Counted from the first letter of the stretch, positions 26,718-35,289 are shown. The stretch: DNA of 38,142 nt from Actinomycetota bacterium (GCA_005885035.1 VAXZ01000099.1:1-38142); one strand, 5' to 3'. Numbers and translations: made by a program. Notes: generated by a model not told the origin, from the sequence alone.

Positions 26718-27503
26718 TCAGGTCTCGATCAGCAGCCCACGCCGGCGGCGGATCCTCCGGTCGAGCTGACCGAACAGGAGGTAGTCGACCGCGACCCCGA
26801 TCACGACGATCACCGCGAGCGCGGCGAACAGCGTCGGGACGCTCGCACCGCTGCGCGGGTCCAGCAGGTGCCCCAGCCCGGCGTGGGCTGCGGCGACGAT
26901 CAGCTCTCCCGCCATCAACGCCTTCCAGGCGAACCCCCACGCCTGCTGGAGACCCGCCATCATCCCGGGGAGGGCGGCCGGGACGATGATCTTGCGGTAC
27001 AGCGACCATCCTCGAGCACCGAGCGTCCGGCCGGCCCGTTCGTAGAGCGGGGGCACCTGACGGATCGCCTGCAGCGTCGCGAGGGTCATCGAGGGGAATG
27101 ACCCGACGATCGCGACGAACACGACTGCCCGCTCCGTCGCCCCGAACCAGATCACGGCGAGCGGCACCCACGCGACGAACGGGGTGATCTGGAGCGCCAC
27201 GACGATCGGCCTGATCGCCCGGCGCGCGAACCAGTTGAGCGCGAGCGCGAGACCGAGGGCGGTCCCGGAGCCGACGGCGACGAAGAACGAGAAGGCCAGC
27301 CGGATCAGCGTCTTGGTCGCGGCGTCGGGGAGCGTCCCATCCCGCATCCCGTCCAGGAACGCTGACCAAACGATGGAGGGCGACGGGATCCCCGCGGAAT
27401 CGGTGACCGCCGCGACGACCGCCCAGATCGCGAGCAACCCGGCAACGCCGGCGAGCGGCGGACCGAGCTCCTCAGCGAGCCATCTCGCGCGCGACACTCG
27501 CAT
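26718..27503 (-). CDS. ABC transporter permease, SsuC/TauC type
   Basis: 261-aa inner-membrane permease of the nitrate/sulfonate/taurine class. About six membrane helices; the EAA coupling loop is YERAGRTLGARGWSLYRKII followed by VPAALPGMMAGLQQAWGFAW, and SPSIVWSAFLDGM lies near the N-terminus, as in SsuC. ATG at 27503 has AGGAGGTGG just upstream; the first 32 nt lie inside the ATPase gene. The adjacent ATPase and DUF2292 protein favour an organosulfur substrate, but no substrate-binding protein is encoded next to it. SsuC is the nearest named relative; thiamine-precursor or nitrate transport cannot be excluded. Confidence 0.85.
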   Translation of the reverse strand: MRVSRARWLAEELGPPLAGVAGLLAIWAVVAAVTDSAGIPSPSIVWSAFLDGMRDGTLPDAATKTLIRLAFSFFVAVGSGTALGLALALNWFARRAIRPIVVALQITPFVAWVPLAVIWFGATERAVVFVAIVGSFPSMTLATLQAIRQVPPLYERAGRTLGARGWSLYRKIIVPAALPGMMAGLQQAWGFAWKALMAGELIVAAAHAGLGHLLDPRSGASVPTLFAALAVIVVIGVAVDYLLFGQLDRRIRRRRGLLIET

Positions 27504-28308
27504 CCACCTCCTGCATCAGGAGGGCATGGATCTCCGACACGACCCTCGCGATCAGCACGTCGTCCATATCGCGTGGGCGCGGGGCGTGGATCCGGAACTC
27601 CTCCAGCAAGCGGCCGGGAGCCGCCGACATCACGAGCACTCGATCGGCGAGGAGCGTCGCCTCACGGACGTTGTGGGTGACGAACAAGAACGTCTTCCGG
27701 TTCTGAGATTCCACCCACACCCGCTGCACCTCGCGTTGCAGCAGTTCGCGTGCCTGCGCGTCGAGGGCGCCGAACGGCTCGTCGGCCAATACGACGTCGG
27801 GGTCGGCGGCGAGCGCGCGCGCGAGCGCCACCCGCTGTCGCATGCCTGCGGACAGCTCGTGGGGCTGCGCGTCTGCCCAGCCCTCGAGGTGAACGTTCGC
27901 GAGCCATCGCTGTGCGACGGCGCGGCGCTCGGATAGCGGCACGCCGATCAGGTCCAGCCCGAGCTCCACGTTGCCCCGCACCGACAGCCATGGGAACAGC
28001 GCCGGCTCCTGGAAGAGCACGGCCCGGTCCGGCCCGGGCCCGGTGATCGGACGACCGTCGAGCAGCGCCTGCCCGCTGGTCGGCTCGACCAGCCCGGCGA
28101 GGACGTTCAGCAGTGACGTCTTCCCGCACCCGCTCGGGCCGAGGAGACAGACGAACTCACCGGCCGCGACGTCGAAGGTGAGGCGATCCGTCGCGGTCAC
28201 GGTTTCGCCCCACGCGGTTCGACGCGTCACGACGAGGTCTCGGAGCGCGAGCTTCGGTTCCGCGGGAGCGGAGGGACGGTCGGCGAGGGTGCGGATCGCG
28301 TTGGCCAT
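27472..28308 (-). CDS. ABC transporter ATP-binding protein, SsuB/TauB type
   Basis: 278-aa ATPase energising the permease that follows. Walker A LLGPSGCGKTSLLN, Q-loop LFQEPALFPWLSVRGNVELG, signature [16 protein letters not shown] (SAGMR instead of SGGQ, common in this subfamily), Walker [15 protein letters not shown], and H-loop FLFVTHNVREATLLADRVLV. The C-terminus (APRPRD) is as in SsuB/TauB. ATG at 28308 overlaps the stop of the upstream small gene by one base, and its own end overlaps the permease by 32 nt: a tight three-gene operon. Confidence 0.88.
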   Translation of the reverse strand: MANAIRTLADRPSAPAEPKLALRDLVVTRRTAWGETVTATDRLTFDVAAGEFVCLLGPSGCGKTSLLNVLAGLVEPTSGQALLDGRPITGPGPDRAVLFQEPALFPWLSVRGNVELGLDLIGVPLSERRAVAQRWLANVHLEGWADAQPHELSAGMRQRVALARALAADPDVVLADEPFGALDAQARELLQREVQRVWVESQNRKTFLFVTHNVREATLLADRVLVMSAAPGRLLEEFRIHAPRPRDMDDVLIARVVSEIHALLMQEVDASVAREMAR

Positions 28309-28496
28309 CAGCGCAGACGGAACTTCTCCGCCATCTCGACCTGGACGACCTTGCCGTCCTGCACGACCAGCACGACCGTGCCGAACTGGATCTTGCGGAG
28401 GATGTCCGCGACCTTCGCAAGGACGAGCTTCTCCTCCTCCGTCAGGGCGAGTTCGGAGAGATGCTCGTCGGCTGCCGACTTCGAAGCTTCGACCAT
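28308..28496 (-). CDS. DUF2292 (YezD-like) small protein
   Basis: 62-aa protein with the pattern ADILRKIQFGTVVLVVQDGK followed by VVQVEMAEKFRLR, the hallmark of the DUF2292 family, found repeatedly beside sulfate/sulfonate transport and cysteine genes; biochemical role unknown. A helical Ala/Glu-rich N-terminus (about 1-25) precedes it. ATG at 28496 lies 7 nt after a TAGCAT -10; GTG at 28499 is an alternative. First gene of the ABC operon, which supports sulfur as the transported element. Confidence 0.82.
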   Translation of the reverse strand: MVEASKSAADEHLSELALTEEEKLVLAKVADILRKIQFGTVVLVVQDGKVVQVEMAEKFRLR

Positions 28497-28503
28497 CACG
28501 CGG

Positions 28504-28541
28504 ATGCTACGCGGTCACTCGAGGGGCGTCTTCGAGATACT
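28504..28541. promoter_or_regulatory. Divergent -10 boxes, DUF2292/ABC operon and tauE
   Basis: Minus strand: TAGCAT (28509-28504), 7 nt before the DUF2292 ATG. Plus strand: GATACT (28536-28541), 5 nt before the tauE GTG. Neither gene has a Shine-Dalgarno; both look leaderless from a 50-nt divergent region. Confidence 0.4.
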
Positions 28542-28546
28542 CGAGC

Positions 28547-29605
28547 GTGCACATCGATGTCCGGATCGTCTTCGCCGCTGCCATCGTGGGCTTCACGGTC
28601 GGGCTGACGGGGATGGGCGGGGGCGCGCTCATGACCCCGATCCTCCTCATCTTCTTCAACATCAACCCGACCGCCGCCGTCTCCTCGGACCTCGTGGCAG
28701 CGATGGCGATGAAGCCCGTGGGCGGCGGGGTCCACATCCGCCGCCGAACCGTCCGGTGGGATCTGGTGCGGTGGCTCTGCATCGGCTCGATCCCGGCCGC
28801 GTTCGGCGGGGTCATGGTCCTGCAACAGGTGGGTGATCCCGTGGCGATCGAGGACACGACGAAGAGTCTCCTCGGCATCACGCTGCTGCTCGCGGCCGCC
28901 GCGATGGTCTTCAAGAGCTATCTGCAAGGCCGGCGGAGCGCGGCGTCGCGGCGCTCGGGCGTCAGCCCGCACGCCACGCCGCCGCCGCTTCGCGTTCGCC
29001 CGGTCGCGACGGTGCTCGTCGGTGTGCTCGGCGGGTTCCTGGTCGGTCTCACGTCGGTCGGTTCGGGCTCGATCATCATCGTCTGTCTGATGCTCTTGTA
29101 TCCGAGCCTGCGGGGGGCCGAGCTCGTGGGTACGGACCTCGTCCAGGCGATCCCGCTCGTCTCGGCAGCGGCGCTTGCCCACATCCTCGTCGGGGATTTC
29201 AAGCTCGGCTTGACGGCGACGATCCTGATCGGGGCGCTGCCCGCCGTTTGGGTCGGCGCCCGCATGTCATCGAAGGCGCCGGACGGCGTGATCCGTCCGG
29301 CCCTCGTCTTCGTCCTCGTCGCGACCTCTCTCAAGCTGCTGGGCCTCCCGACGGCCCTGCTGGGCGGCACGCTCGTGCTGTTCGCGCTGCTCGCCTTGCC
29401 GATCTGGGGTGCGCTGGACGCTGCGGCGCACCCCGAACCCATCTGGGTGCGAGCGGGTCTCGACCGCCGGAGGTGGATCCGATGGCAGGCATGGCTCGCA
29501 CCGGTCGGGATCGGGTTCGGGGTGGCGGTCGCCTACTTCGCGCGTACCCGACCCCAGCTCGTCGCCGCGTCGCTCGTCGCTCAGCCGGGGCCCGTACCGA
29601 GGTAG
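28547..29605 (+). CDS. TauE/SafE-family sulfite/organosulfur permease
   Basis: 352-aa inner-membrane protein of the TauE/SafE family, thought to move sulfite, sulfoacetate or related anions. Two repeated halves with the diagnostic glycines: AAIVGFTVGLTGMGGGALMT and the second copy VLGGFLVGLTSVGSGSIIIV; about eight helices overall, with a basic loop (QGRRSAASRRSG) between halves. GTG at 28547 is the only start placing the first helix at the N-terminus. Divergent from the DUF2292/SsuBC operon and 8 nt upstream of a universal stress protein; context supports sulfur compounds, direction of transport unknown. Confidence 0.87.
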   Translation: MHIDVRIVFAAAIVGFTVGLTGMGGGALMTPILLIFFNINPTAAVSSDLVAAMAMKPVGGGVHIRRRTVRWDLVRWLCIGSIPAAFGGVMVLQQVGDPVAIEDTTKSLLGITLLLAAAAMVFKSYLQGRRSAASRRSGVSPHATPPPLRVRPVATVLVGVLGGFLVGLTSVGSGSIIIVCLMLLYPSLRGAELVGTDLVQAIPLVSAAALAHILVGDFKLGLTATILIGALPAVWVGARMSSKAPDGVIRPALVFVLVATSLKLLGLPTALLGGTLVLFALLALPIWGALDAAAHPEPIWVRAGLDRRRWIRWQAWLAPVGIGFGVAVAYFARTRPQLVAASLVAQPGPVPR

Positions 29606-29613
29606 GAGGGCTG

Positions 29614-30027
29614 ATGTTCGAACGGATCGTGGTCGCGATCGACGGCTCCCGGGAGGGCAGCAAGACCGTTCCCATGGCGCTGGACCTCGCCACCCGATAC
29701 GCGTCGAAGGTCACGGTGGTCCATGTCCGCGAGCACACGAAGTACGAAGGGTCGGACGTGGATCTCGGCCCCGAGATCGGGGCCGACGAGCTCGTGGATG
29801 GAACGGTCGCACGTCTCCGCGAGGCGGGCATCGAGGCGGACGGCGTGATCCGCCGGGTGGCCCCGGGCGCGACGCCCGAGCAGATCGTGGAGGTCGCTCG
29901 CGAGACCGATGCCAACCTGATCGTGATGGGGACGCGCGGGATGACGGAGTGGAAGAGTCTCTTGCTTGGCGGCGTTGCCAACAAGGTCGTCCAGCATGCG
30001 CCTTGCCCCGTGCTGCTGGTCCGCTGA
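29614..30027 (+). CDS. Universal stress protein (UspA family)
   Basis: 137-aa single-domain Usp. FERIVVAIDGSREGSKTVPM is the N-terminal strand and Asp of the nucleotide site; LIVMGTRGMTEWKSLLLGGV is the G-2x-G-9x-G(S/T) ATP-binding motif, but the last position is Gly instead of Ser/Thr; KVVQHAPCPVLLVR is the usual end. It may bind ATP weakly or not at all. ATG at 29614 with GGAGG 4 nt upstream; probably co-transcribed with the permease. Confidence 0.9.
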   Translation: MFERIVVAIDGSREGSKTVPMALDLATRYASKVTVVHVREHTKYEGSDVDLGPEIGADELVDGTVARLREAGIEADGVIRRVAPGATPEQIVEVARETDANLIVMGTRGMTEWKSLLLGGVANKVVQHAPCPVLLVR

Positions 30028-30255
30028 CATCCGCTCATCGCCACGAGTTCGTTGACACCACATGCCTCTACGCGGCATCCTTGCGGCGACGCGGACGTGC
30101 AACCGGACATCCGGAGCCGTCGCGCCGATGGACAGCGGCTCCAGGAGCCGCAGACGGACGTCCATATCTCTTTCGGTTGACCGGACCACCGGAGGCCGAG
30201 CCCCAGAAGCGAGTCGGTGCGCCACGTGTACCGGCCCGACCGGAAGGAGCTTCGC
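30028..30255 (+). promoter_or_regulatory. Promoter and structured leader of the sulfate transport operon
   Basis: 228-nt gap without a convincing gene. TTGACA (30052-30057) with an 18-nt spacer to CATCCT (30076-30081) is a possible promoter. The following leader can form several helices: CCGGA-CA-TCCGG, GAGCCG...CGGCTC, a strong 7-bp GCGGCTC-CAG-GAGCCGC hairpin (mutually exclusive with the previous one), and a closing GGACGT...ACGTCC pair. I could not match SAM-I, SAM-IV or cobalamin consensus. The ribosome-binding site GGAAGGAG precedes 30256. Confidence 0.4.
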
Positions 30256-31326
30256 ATGCCCTTGTGGTCCAAGCGGCGGCGCTTCGCCGCTCCCCTCGCC
30301 CTCGCCCTGTTCGCTCTCGCCGCGTGCTCCAACGCGAGCGCGAACGGGGGGAGCGTTGCCTGCGGCTCGTCTTCAGGCTCGACCGTGATCAACTTCGCTG
30401 CGTACAGCACGCCGCGCGAGGTCTACGACGCGAAGATCATCCCCGCCTTCGTGAAGGGATGGAAGGACAAGACCGGTCAGACCGTGCTCTTCAACGAGTC
30501 CTACGCCGGTTCCACGACCCAGGCGCAGAACGTCGTCAACGGGCTCGGCTCCGACGTCGTGGCGCTGTCGTTGGCGCCCGACATCCAGACGATCCAGGAT
30601 GCCGGGCTGATCACGCACGATTGGACCCAGGCCCCCGACGGCGGCATGGTCTCAGCGTCGGTCGCGGTCTTCGACGTCCGCTCCGGCAACCCCAAGGGCA
30701 TCAAGGATTGGAGCGACCTCGCCACCGCTGGGACCGGGGTGCTCACGCCGGACCCGGCGCAGAGCGGTGGTGCCCGGTGGAACCTCGTCGCGCTGTGGGG
30801 GGCGGCGCTCCGTGGAGACGTCACCGGCATCGCGAAGGGCGATGAAGCGGCGGCGGCGACGCTGATGCAGGCCGTCACGCACAACGTGATCTCGTACGAC
30901 AAGAGCGCCCGCGATTCGATCCAGAACTTCGAATCGGGCAACGGCGATGTTGCCATCACCTACGAGAACGAGGTGAAGACGGCACAGGCGGCCGGGGAAC
31001 CGCACACGGCGGTGTACCCGAAGGGGACCGTGCTCATCGAGAACCCGGTCGCGGTCGTCGACAAGAACGCCCAAGCCCATTGCGTGGAGGACGTGGCCAA
31101 GGCGTTCGTCGACTATCTCCACACGAAGGAGGCGAAGGACTTCTACACGACGGTCGGTTACCTCCGCCCGGTCGATCCCGCCAAGGCAGCCGCGGGAGAT
31201 CCGGCGAACGGGTTCCCCGCGATCCACGACCTGTTCACGGTCGCCGATCTCGGCGGATGGGACGCGCTGGACCAGAAGCTGTTCAGCGATACGGGGATCG
31301 CCACCCAGGCGATCGCCCAGGGCTGA
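30256..31326 (+). CDS. cysP: Sulfate-binding lipoprotein of the sulfate ABC transporter
   Basis: Extracytoplasmic receptor for sulfate/thiosulfate, 356 aa. Lipoprotein signal: basic MPLWSKRRR, hydrophobic ALFALA and lipobox LAAC. Mature domain follows the Sbp/CysP pattern: STPREVYDAKIIPAF, ESYAGSTTQAQNVVNGLGSD, NPKGIKDWSDLA, LTPDPAQSGGARWNLVALWG (anion-binding loop), DVAITYENEV and VAVVDKNAQA. ATG at 30256 with GGAAGGAG; a further 13 upstream codons are open but lie before the signal peptide. First gene of the operon; sbp is an equally valid name. Confidence 0.93.
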   Translation: MPLWSKRRRFAAPLALALFALAACSNASANGGSVACGSSSGSTVINFAAYSTPREVYDAKIIPAFVKGWKDKTGQTVLFNESYAGSTTQAQNVVNGLGSDVVALSLAPDIQTIQDAGLITHDWTQAPDGGMVSASVAVFDVRSGNPKGIKDWSDLATAGTGVLTPDPAQSGGARWNLVALWGAALRGDVTGIAKGDEAAAATLMQAVTHNVISYDKSARDSIQNFESGNGDVAITYENEVKTAQAAGEPHTAVYPKGTVLIENPVAVVDKNAQAHCVEDVAKAFVDYLHTKEAKDFYTTVGYLRPVDPAKAAAGDPANGFPAIHDLFTVADLGGWDALDQKLFSDTGIATQAIAQG

Positions 31327-31334
31327 TCGCGACG

Positions 31335-32198
31335 ATGGGCAGCGTCGCGCAGACGCTCGGTGGCCGCAGCGGGCTGTGGTCCTCGCAGAGGACCACAGCC
31401 GTGCTGCGCCACCTTGCCCTGCGCGGCGCTGCCGTCGTCTACCTCGGTCTGCTCGTGGCTCTGCCGGTCCTCGCCGTGATCACGAAGGGCTTCGGCGACG
31501 GGCTCGGCACGTTCCGAGACGCGATGGCGACGCCGGCCGCGTGGGCGGCGATCCGCCTCACGCTGTGGACCTCCACCGTGGCGGCGGGGCTGAACGCCGT
31601 GATGGGCACGCTCCTCGCCTGGGTCCTTGTCCGCTACCGGTTCCCGGGTCGCCGACTCCTCTCGACCCTAATCGACCTCCCGCTCGCGATCCCGACACTC
31701 GTCACGGGCGTGATGATCCTCGCCCTCTACGGACCGAACTCCGTCTTCGGTCGGTTCCTGGACGACCTCGGTATCCGGATCCTGTTCACCCCGATCGCCA
31801 TCGTGATCGCGCTCTGCACGGTCACGTTGCCGCTCGTCGTGCGGAACGTCCAGCCCGTGCTCCAGGAGCTCGATCCCGCGGAGGAGGAAGCGGCCGCGAC
31901 GCTCGGCGCCGGGCCGCAGGCCACCTTCCGGCGCGTGGTGTTCCCCGCGATCCGTTCTGCGGTGGTCGCGGGAACGCTCCTCACGTTCTCCCGCTGCTTG
32001 GGGGAGATCGGGAGCGTGATCCTGGTCGCCGGCAACATCCCGAAGAAGACCCTGACCGCGCCGGTGTTCATCTTCCAGCTGACCTCGCAGTTCAAGCCGG
32101 CCCAAGCGGCTGCGGTCGCGACGCTGCTGTTCGGGCTCTCCTTCGTGCTGGTCCTCGTGACCAGCCGGTTGATCGCACGCAACGAGGCCTCGGCATGA
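31335..32198 (+). CDS. cysT: Sulfate ABC transporter permease CysT
   Basis: 287-aa membrane subunit. VLVRYRFPGRRLLSTLIDLP and PLAIPTLVTGVMILALYGPN are CysT hallmarks; the EAA loop is EEEAAATLGAGPQATFRRVV followed by FPAIRSAVVAG, then FSRCLGEIGSVILVAGNIPK and a final helix. About six helices. ATG at 31335 is 8 nt after the receptor stop, but no clear Shine-Dalgarno precedes it and codons 13-22 coincide with a perfect hairpin (31372-31400). GTG at 31401, right after the hairpin, would give an N-terminus more like E. coli CysT; the real start is uncertain. Stop overlaps cysW (ATGA). Confidence 0.9.
   Translation: MGSVAQTLGGRSGLWSSQRTTAVLRHLALRGAAVVYLGLLVALPVLAVITKGFGDGLGTFRDAMATPAAWAAIRLTLWTSTVAAGLNAVMGTLLAWVLVRYRFPGRRLLSTLIDLPLAIPTLVTGVMILALYGPNSVFGRFLDDLGIRILFTPIAIVIALCTVTLPLVVRNVQPVLQELDPAEEEAAATLGAGPQATFRRVVFPAIRSAVVAGTLLTFSRCLGEIGSVILVAGNIPKKTLTAPVFIFQLTSQFKPAQAAAVATLLFGLSFVLVLVTSRLIARNEASA
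31372..31400 (+). other. Perfect 13-bp hairpin between cysP and cysT
   Basis: Arms GGCTGTGGTCCTC (31372-31384) and GAGGACCACAGCC (31388-31400) pair without mismatch around a GCA loop. No U-tract follows. Lying 45 nt after the receptor stop, it resembles the stem-loops that protect receptor mRNA 3' ends and lower downstream permease expression. Confidence 0.75.
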
Positions 32199-33025
32199 GC
32201 GTCGTGGCGACCCCGAAGGTGCGCCGCCGCGGATGGCTCCTGGCGGCGTGTCTCGTCTGGGTCGGCGTGCTGCTCCTGGTGCCGCTCGTCGGCATCGTCA
32301 TCACCGCGCTCGAGCCGGGGATCCACGTGGTGACCCAGACGCTGCGTGCTCCGGACGTGATCCACGCGCTGGAGCTCACGGCCGTGATCACCGCCATCTC
32401 CGTCGTCGTCACCGCGCTCTTCGGTGTTGTCGTCGCTTGGGTGCTCGTCCGGCAGCGGTTCTGGGGTCGGTCGCTGTTGAACGCGACCGTCGACCTTCCG
32501 TTCGCCCTTTCGCCGGTCACGGTCGGGTTGGCTGCGCTGGTGCTCTTCGGCCCCGGCGGGTGGCTGGCGTCGTTCTTCGAGTCCCGCGGCATCCAGATCA
32601 TCTTCGCGCTGCCGTCGATGACCCTCGTCACGATCTTCATCTGCGTTCCGTTCACGATCCGCGAGATCGTCCCCGTGCTGGAGGAGATCGGGCTCGATGA
32701 AGAGGACGCGTCCCGCACACTCGGCGCCTCGGTCTGGCAGACCTTCTTCCGCGTGACGCTGCCGAACATCCGCTGGGCACTCGCGTACGGCGTCGCCCTC
32801 ACGACCGCGAGAGCGATCGGCGAGATCGGGGCCGTGCTCATCGTGAGCGGGCTCCTCCAGGGCAAGACGGAGACCGCGACGCTGTTCATCTTCCGGGCGT
32901 ACGAAGAGCGCCAGGTCCCGGCCGCCTACGTGGTGGCCCTGCTCCTCGCCGCCGTTTCCGTGACCCTCTTGGTCGTGATCGAGTTCCTCCGTCACCGACA
33001 GGAGCGCGAAAGGAGCCGCACATGA
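32195..33025 (+). CDS. cysW: Sulfate ABC transporter permease CysW
   Basis: 276-aa second membrane subunit. Hallmarks: [82 protein letters not shown] loop [20 protein letters not shown] with [12 protein letters not shown], and [16 protein letters not shown] followed by a final helix. Start overlaps the cysT stop and its own stop overlaps the cysA start, giving equal coupling of the three transporter genes. Forms the channel with CysT. Confidence 0.94.
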   Translation: MSVVATPKVRRRGWLLAACLVWVGVLLLVPLVGIVITALEPGIHVVTQTLRAPDVIHALELTAVITAISVVVTALFGVVVAWVLVRQRFWGRSLLNATVDLPFALSPVTVGLAALVLFGPGGWLASFFESRGIQIIFALPSMTLVTIFICVPFTIREIVPVLEEIGLDEEDASRTLGASVWQTFFRVTLPNIRWALAYGVALTTARAIGEIGAVLIVSGLLQGKTETATLFIFRAYEERQVPAAYVVALLLAAVSVTLLVVIEFLRHRQERERSRT

Positions 33026-33966
33026 GCACGCCCATCGTCGTCGAGGGGCTCACGAAGCGCTTCGGTTCGTTCGAGGCGGTCACCGACGTGACCTTCACCG
33101 CGCCGGCCGGCGCGATCACCGCGCTCCTCGGGCCGTCGGGGTCCGGGAAGAGCACCGTGCTCCGGATGATCGCGGGGTTGGAAGAGCCGAGCGCCGGCCG
33201 AATCGTGATGGACGACGAGGAGCTCACGGTCAAGAGCGTGCAGGAGCGCCGCGTCGGCTTCGTGTTCCAGCACTACGCGTTGTTCCGGCACATGACGGTC
33301 GCCGAGAACGTCGGGTTCGGGCTCCGCGTCCGGAAGCAGGACAAGACGGTGCGCGAAGCACGGGTGCGCGAGCTGCTCGAGCTCGTACACATGGAGCCGT
33401 TCGCCGACCGCTACCCGGAACAGCTCTCGGGCGGGCAACGGCAGCGCGTGGCGCTCGCGCGCGCGCTCGCGCCGGCGCCGAGAGTGCTCCTTCTGGACGA
33501 GCCCTTCGGGGCGCTCGACGCCAAGGTCCGGCAGGATCTGCGCCGCTGGCTCGACGAGCTCCACCGCGAGCTGGGCGTCACGTCCCTCCTGGTCACCCAC
33601 GACCAGGAGGAGGCCCTGGAGCTCGCGAACCAGATCGTCGTGATGCACGAGGGACGCGTCGAGCAGGTGGGCTCGCCGGGCGAGATCTACGACCGGCCCG
33701 CAACACCCTTCGTCGCCGGTTTCGTCGGTGCCGCGAACGTCCTCCACGGGGAGGTCGTCGGCGGTCACATCCATCTCGGGTCGATCCGGATCCCCGGCGC
33801 GGCACAGCTCCCCTGGGGCGAGACGTTGATCGCGCACGTACCGAACGACGACCTCGTGGGCGTCGTGGAAGGCGACACGATCCACGTCGATCTCCGTAAC
33901 CCCAAGGCGTTCCTGGTCGGCAGCGAGACCTCCACCGAACGCGCCGACGTGTCCGCCCGAACCTGA
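33022..33966 (+). CDS. cysA: Sulfate ABC transporter ATPase CysA
   Basis: 314-aa ATPase that drives sulfate import. Walker [15 protein letters not shown]-loop [20 protein letters not shown], signature [16 protein letters not shown], Walker [18 protein letters not shown]-loop [20 protein letters not shown] and [20 protein letters not shown] leading to [15 protein letters not shown], as in CysA. The C-terminal regulatory (TOBE) part is shorter than in E. coli CysA (365 aa). Last gene of the operon; purA follows with its own promoter. Confidence 0.93.
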   Translation: MSTPIVVEGLTKRFGSFEAVTDVTFTAPAGAITALLGPSGSGKSTVLRMIAGLEEPSAGRIVMDDEELTVKSVQERRVGFVFQHYALFRHMTVAENVGFGLRVRKQDKTVREARVRELLELVHMEPFADRYPEQLSGGQRQRVALARALAPAPRVLLLDEPFGALDAKVRQDLRRWLDELHRELGVTSLLVTHDQEEALELANQIVVMHEGRVEQVGSPGEIYDRPATPFVAGFVGAANVLHGEVVGGHIHLGSIRIPGAAQLPWGETLIAHVPNDDLVGVVEGDTIHVDLRNPKAFLVGSETSTERADVSART

Positions 33967-33996
33967 GCGCCAGGGGGGCGGGCCTGCGGTGTCCCG

Positions 33997-34002
33997 TAGA
34001 CT
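33997..34002 (+). promoter_or_regulatory. purA -10 box (TAGACT)
   Basis: TAGACT, then 9 nt (GAAAACGCC), then the purA ATG; no Shine-Dalgarno. The clearest leaderless-type start in the window. Confidence 0.5.
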
Positions 34003-34011
34003 GAAAACGCC

Positions 34012-35289
34012 ATGCCGGCCACCGTCGTACTCGGGACCCAATGGGGTGACGAGGGCAAGGGCAAAGCGGTCGACTACCTCGCCGATCGGATGGACGTGGT
34101 GGTCCGCTACCAGGGAGGCAACAACGCGGGCCACACGATCATCGCCGAGGGTCGGCTGCTCAAGCTCCACCTCGTTCCGAGCGGCATCCTGTACCCCCAC
34201 GTCACGTCGGTGATCGCCGACGGCGTCGTCGTCAACCCCGAGGTCCTGCTGGGCGAGATGGACGACCTCGCGGGAGCCGGGGTCGACGTCTCCGGGCTCC
34301 GACTCAGCCTCAACGCGCACCTGATCATGCCCTATCACCTGGAGATGGAGAAGGTGACGGAGCGGTTCTTGGGGAAGAACGCCCTGGGCACCACGAAGCG
34401 AGGGATCGGCCCCGCGTATGCCGACCGAGCGTCGCGTGTCGGGATCCGCGTCCAGGATCTCTACGACGAGAAGATCTTCCGGGAGAAGCTCGAGGTCGTC
34501 CTTAAGGAGAAGAACCAGATCCTCACGAAGGTGTACGGACGGCTCGCGATCCCGATCGAGGGCATCGTGGAGGACTACGTGGGCTACGCGGAACGCCTCC
34601 GTCCGTACGTCGCCGACACGACGAAGCTCCTGTACGAGGCCCTCACGGCGAGCAAGCATGTCCTGCTGGAGGGCGCCCAGGGGGCGATGCTCGATCTGGA
34701 CCACGGCACGTACCCGTTCGTGACCTCCTCGACCCCGACCGCGGGCTACGCGGCGGCGGCGGGCGGTTTCGGACCGCAGCACATCGACCGGGTGGTGGGT
34801 GTCACGAAGGCCTACGTCACCCGCGTCGGCGCCGGGCCCTTCCCCACCGAGGCGCTGGATGACGACGGGGAGCGGATAGGCGAGCGCGGACACGAGTTCG
34901 GCACGACGACCGGTCGCAAACGCCGGTGCGGCTGGTTCGACGGGCCGGTCTTGCGGTCGGCCGCGCGACTCAACGGGCTCACGGAGCTTGTGCTGACCAA
35001 GCTCGACGTCTTGAGCGGGTTCGAGACCGTCAAGGTCTGCGTTGGCTACCGCACGCAGGGAGAGCTGTTCGACGACGTCCCACCGACCCAGACGCAGTTC
35101 CATCATGCGGAGCCCGTGTGGGAGGAGCTGCGCGGCTGGGACGAGGAGCTCGGCGACGCTCGAGAGCTCGACGATCTGCCGAAGGAGGCGCAGCAGTACG
35201 TCCGCTTCCTGGAGGAGCTCGGCGGCGTCCCGGTGTCGGCCGTCGGTGTCGGTCCGGCTCGGGAGCAGAGCATCCCGGTGACGGCGTGA
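34012..35289 (+). CDS. purA: PurA, adenylosuccinate synthetase
   Basis: GTP-dependent ligase joining IMP and aspartate to adenylosuccinate, the first step to AMP. 425 aa, full length. Motifs: LGTQWGDEGKGKAVDYLA (GTP P-loop and catalytic Asp), YQGGNNAGHTI (catalytic His), LGTTKRGIGPAYADRASRVG (IMP-binding), LLEGAQGAMLDLDHGTYPFV, TSSTPTAGYAAAAG, GTTTGRKRRCGWFD and LTKLDVLSGF. Heads a four-gene purine operon; the next start overlaps its stop (GTGA). Confidence 0.97.
   Translation: MPATVVLGTQWGDEGKGKAVDYLADRMDVVVRYQGGNNAGHTIIAEGRLLKLHLVPSGILYPHVTSVIADGVVVNPEVLLGEMDDLAGAGVDVSGLRLSLNAHLIMPYHLEMEKVTERFLGKNALGTTKRGIGPAYADRASRVGIRVQDLYDEKIFREKLEVVLKEKNQILTKVYGRLAIPIEGIVEDYVGYAERLRPYVADTTKLLYEALTASKHVLLEGAQGAMLDLDHGTYPFVTSSTPTAGYAAAAGGFGPQHIDRVVGVTKAYVTRVGAGPFPTEALDDDGERIGERGHEFGTTTGRKRRCGWFDGPVLRSAARLNGLTELVLTKLDVLSGFETVKVCVGYRTQGELFDDVPPTQTQFHHAEPVWEELRGWDEELGDARELDDLPKEAQQYVRFLEELGGVPVSAVGVGPAREQSIPVTA

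Noticed and set aside
30062-30388. Cys-containing leader peptide gene before the sulfate operon
   Set aside because: The frame has a single early Cys, no poly-Cys run, no ribosome-binding site and continues as an Arg/Ser-rich shadow through cysP.
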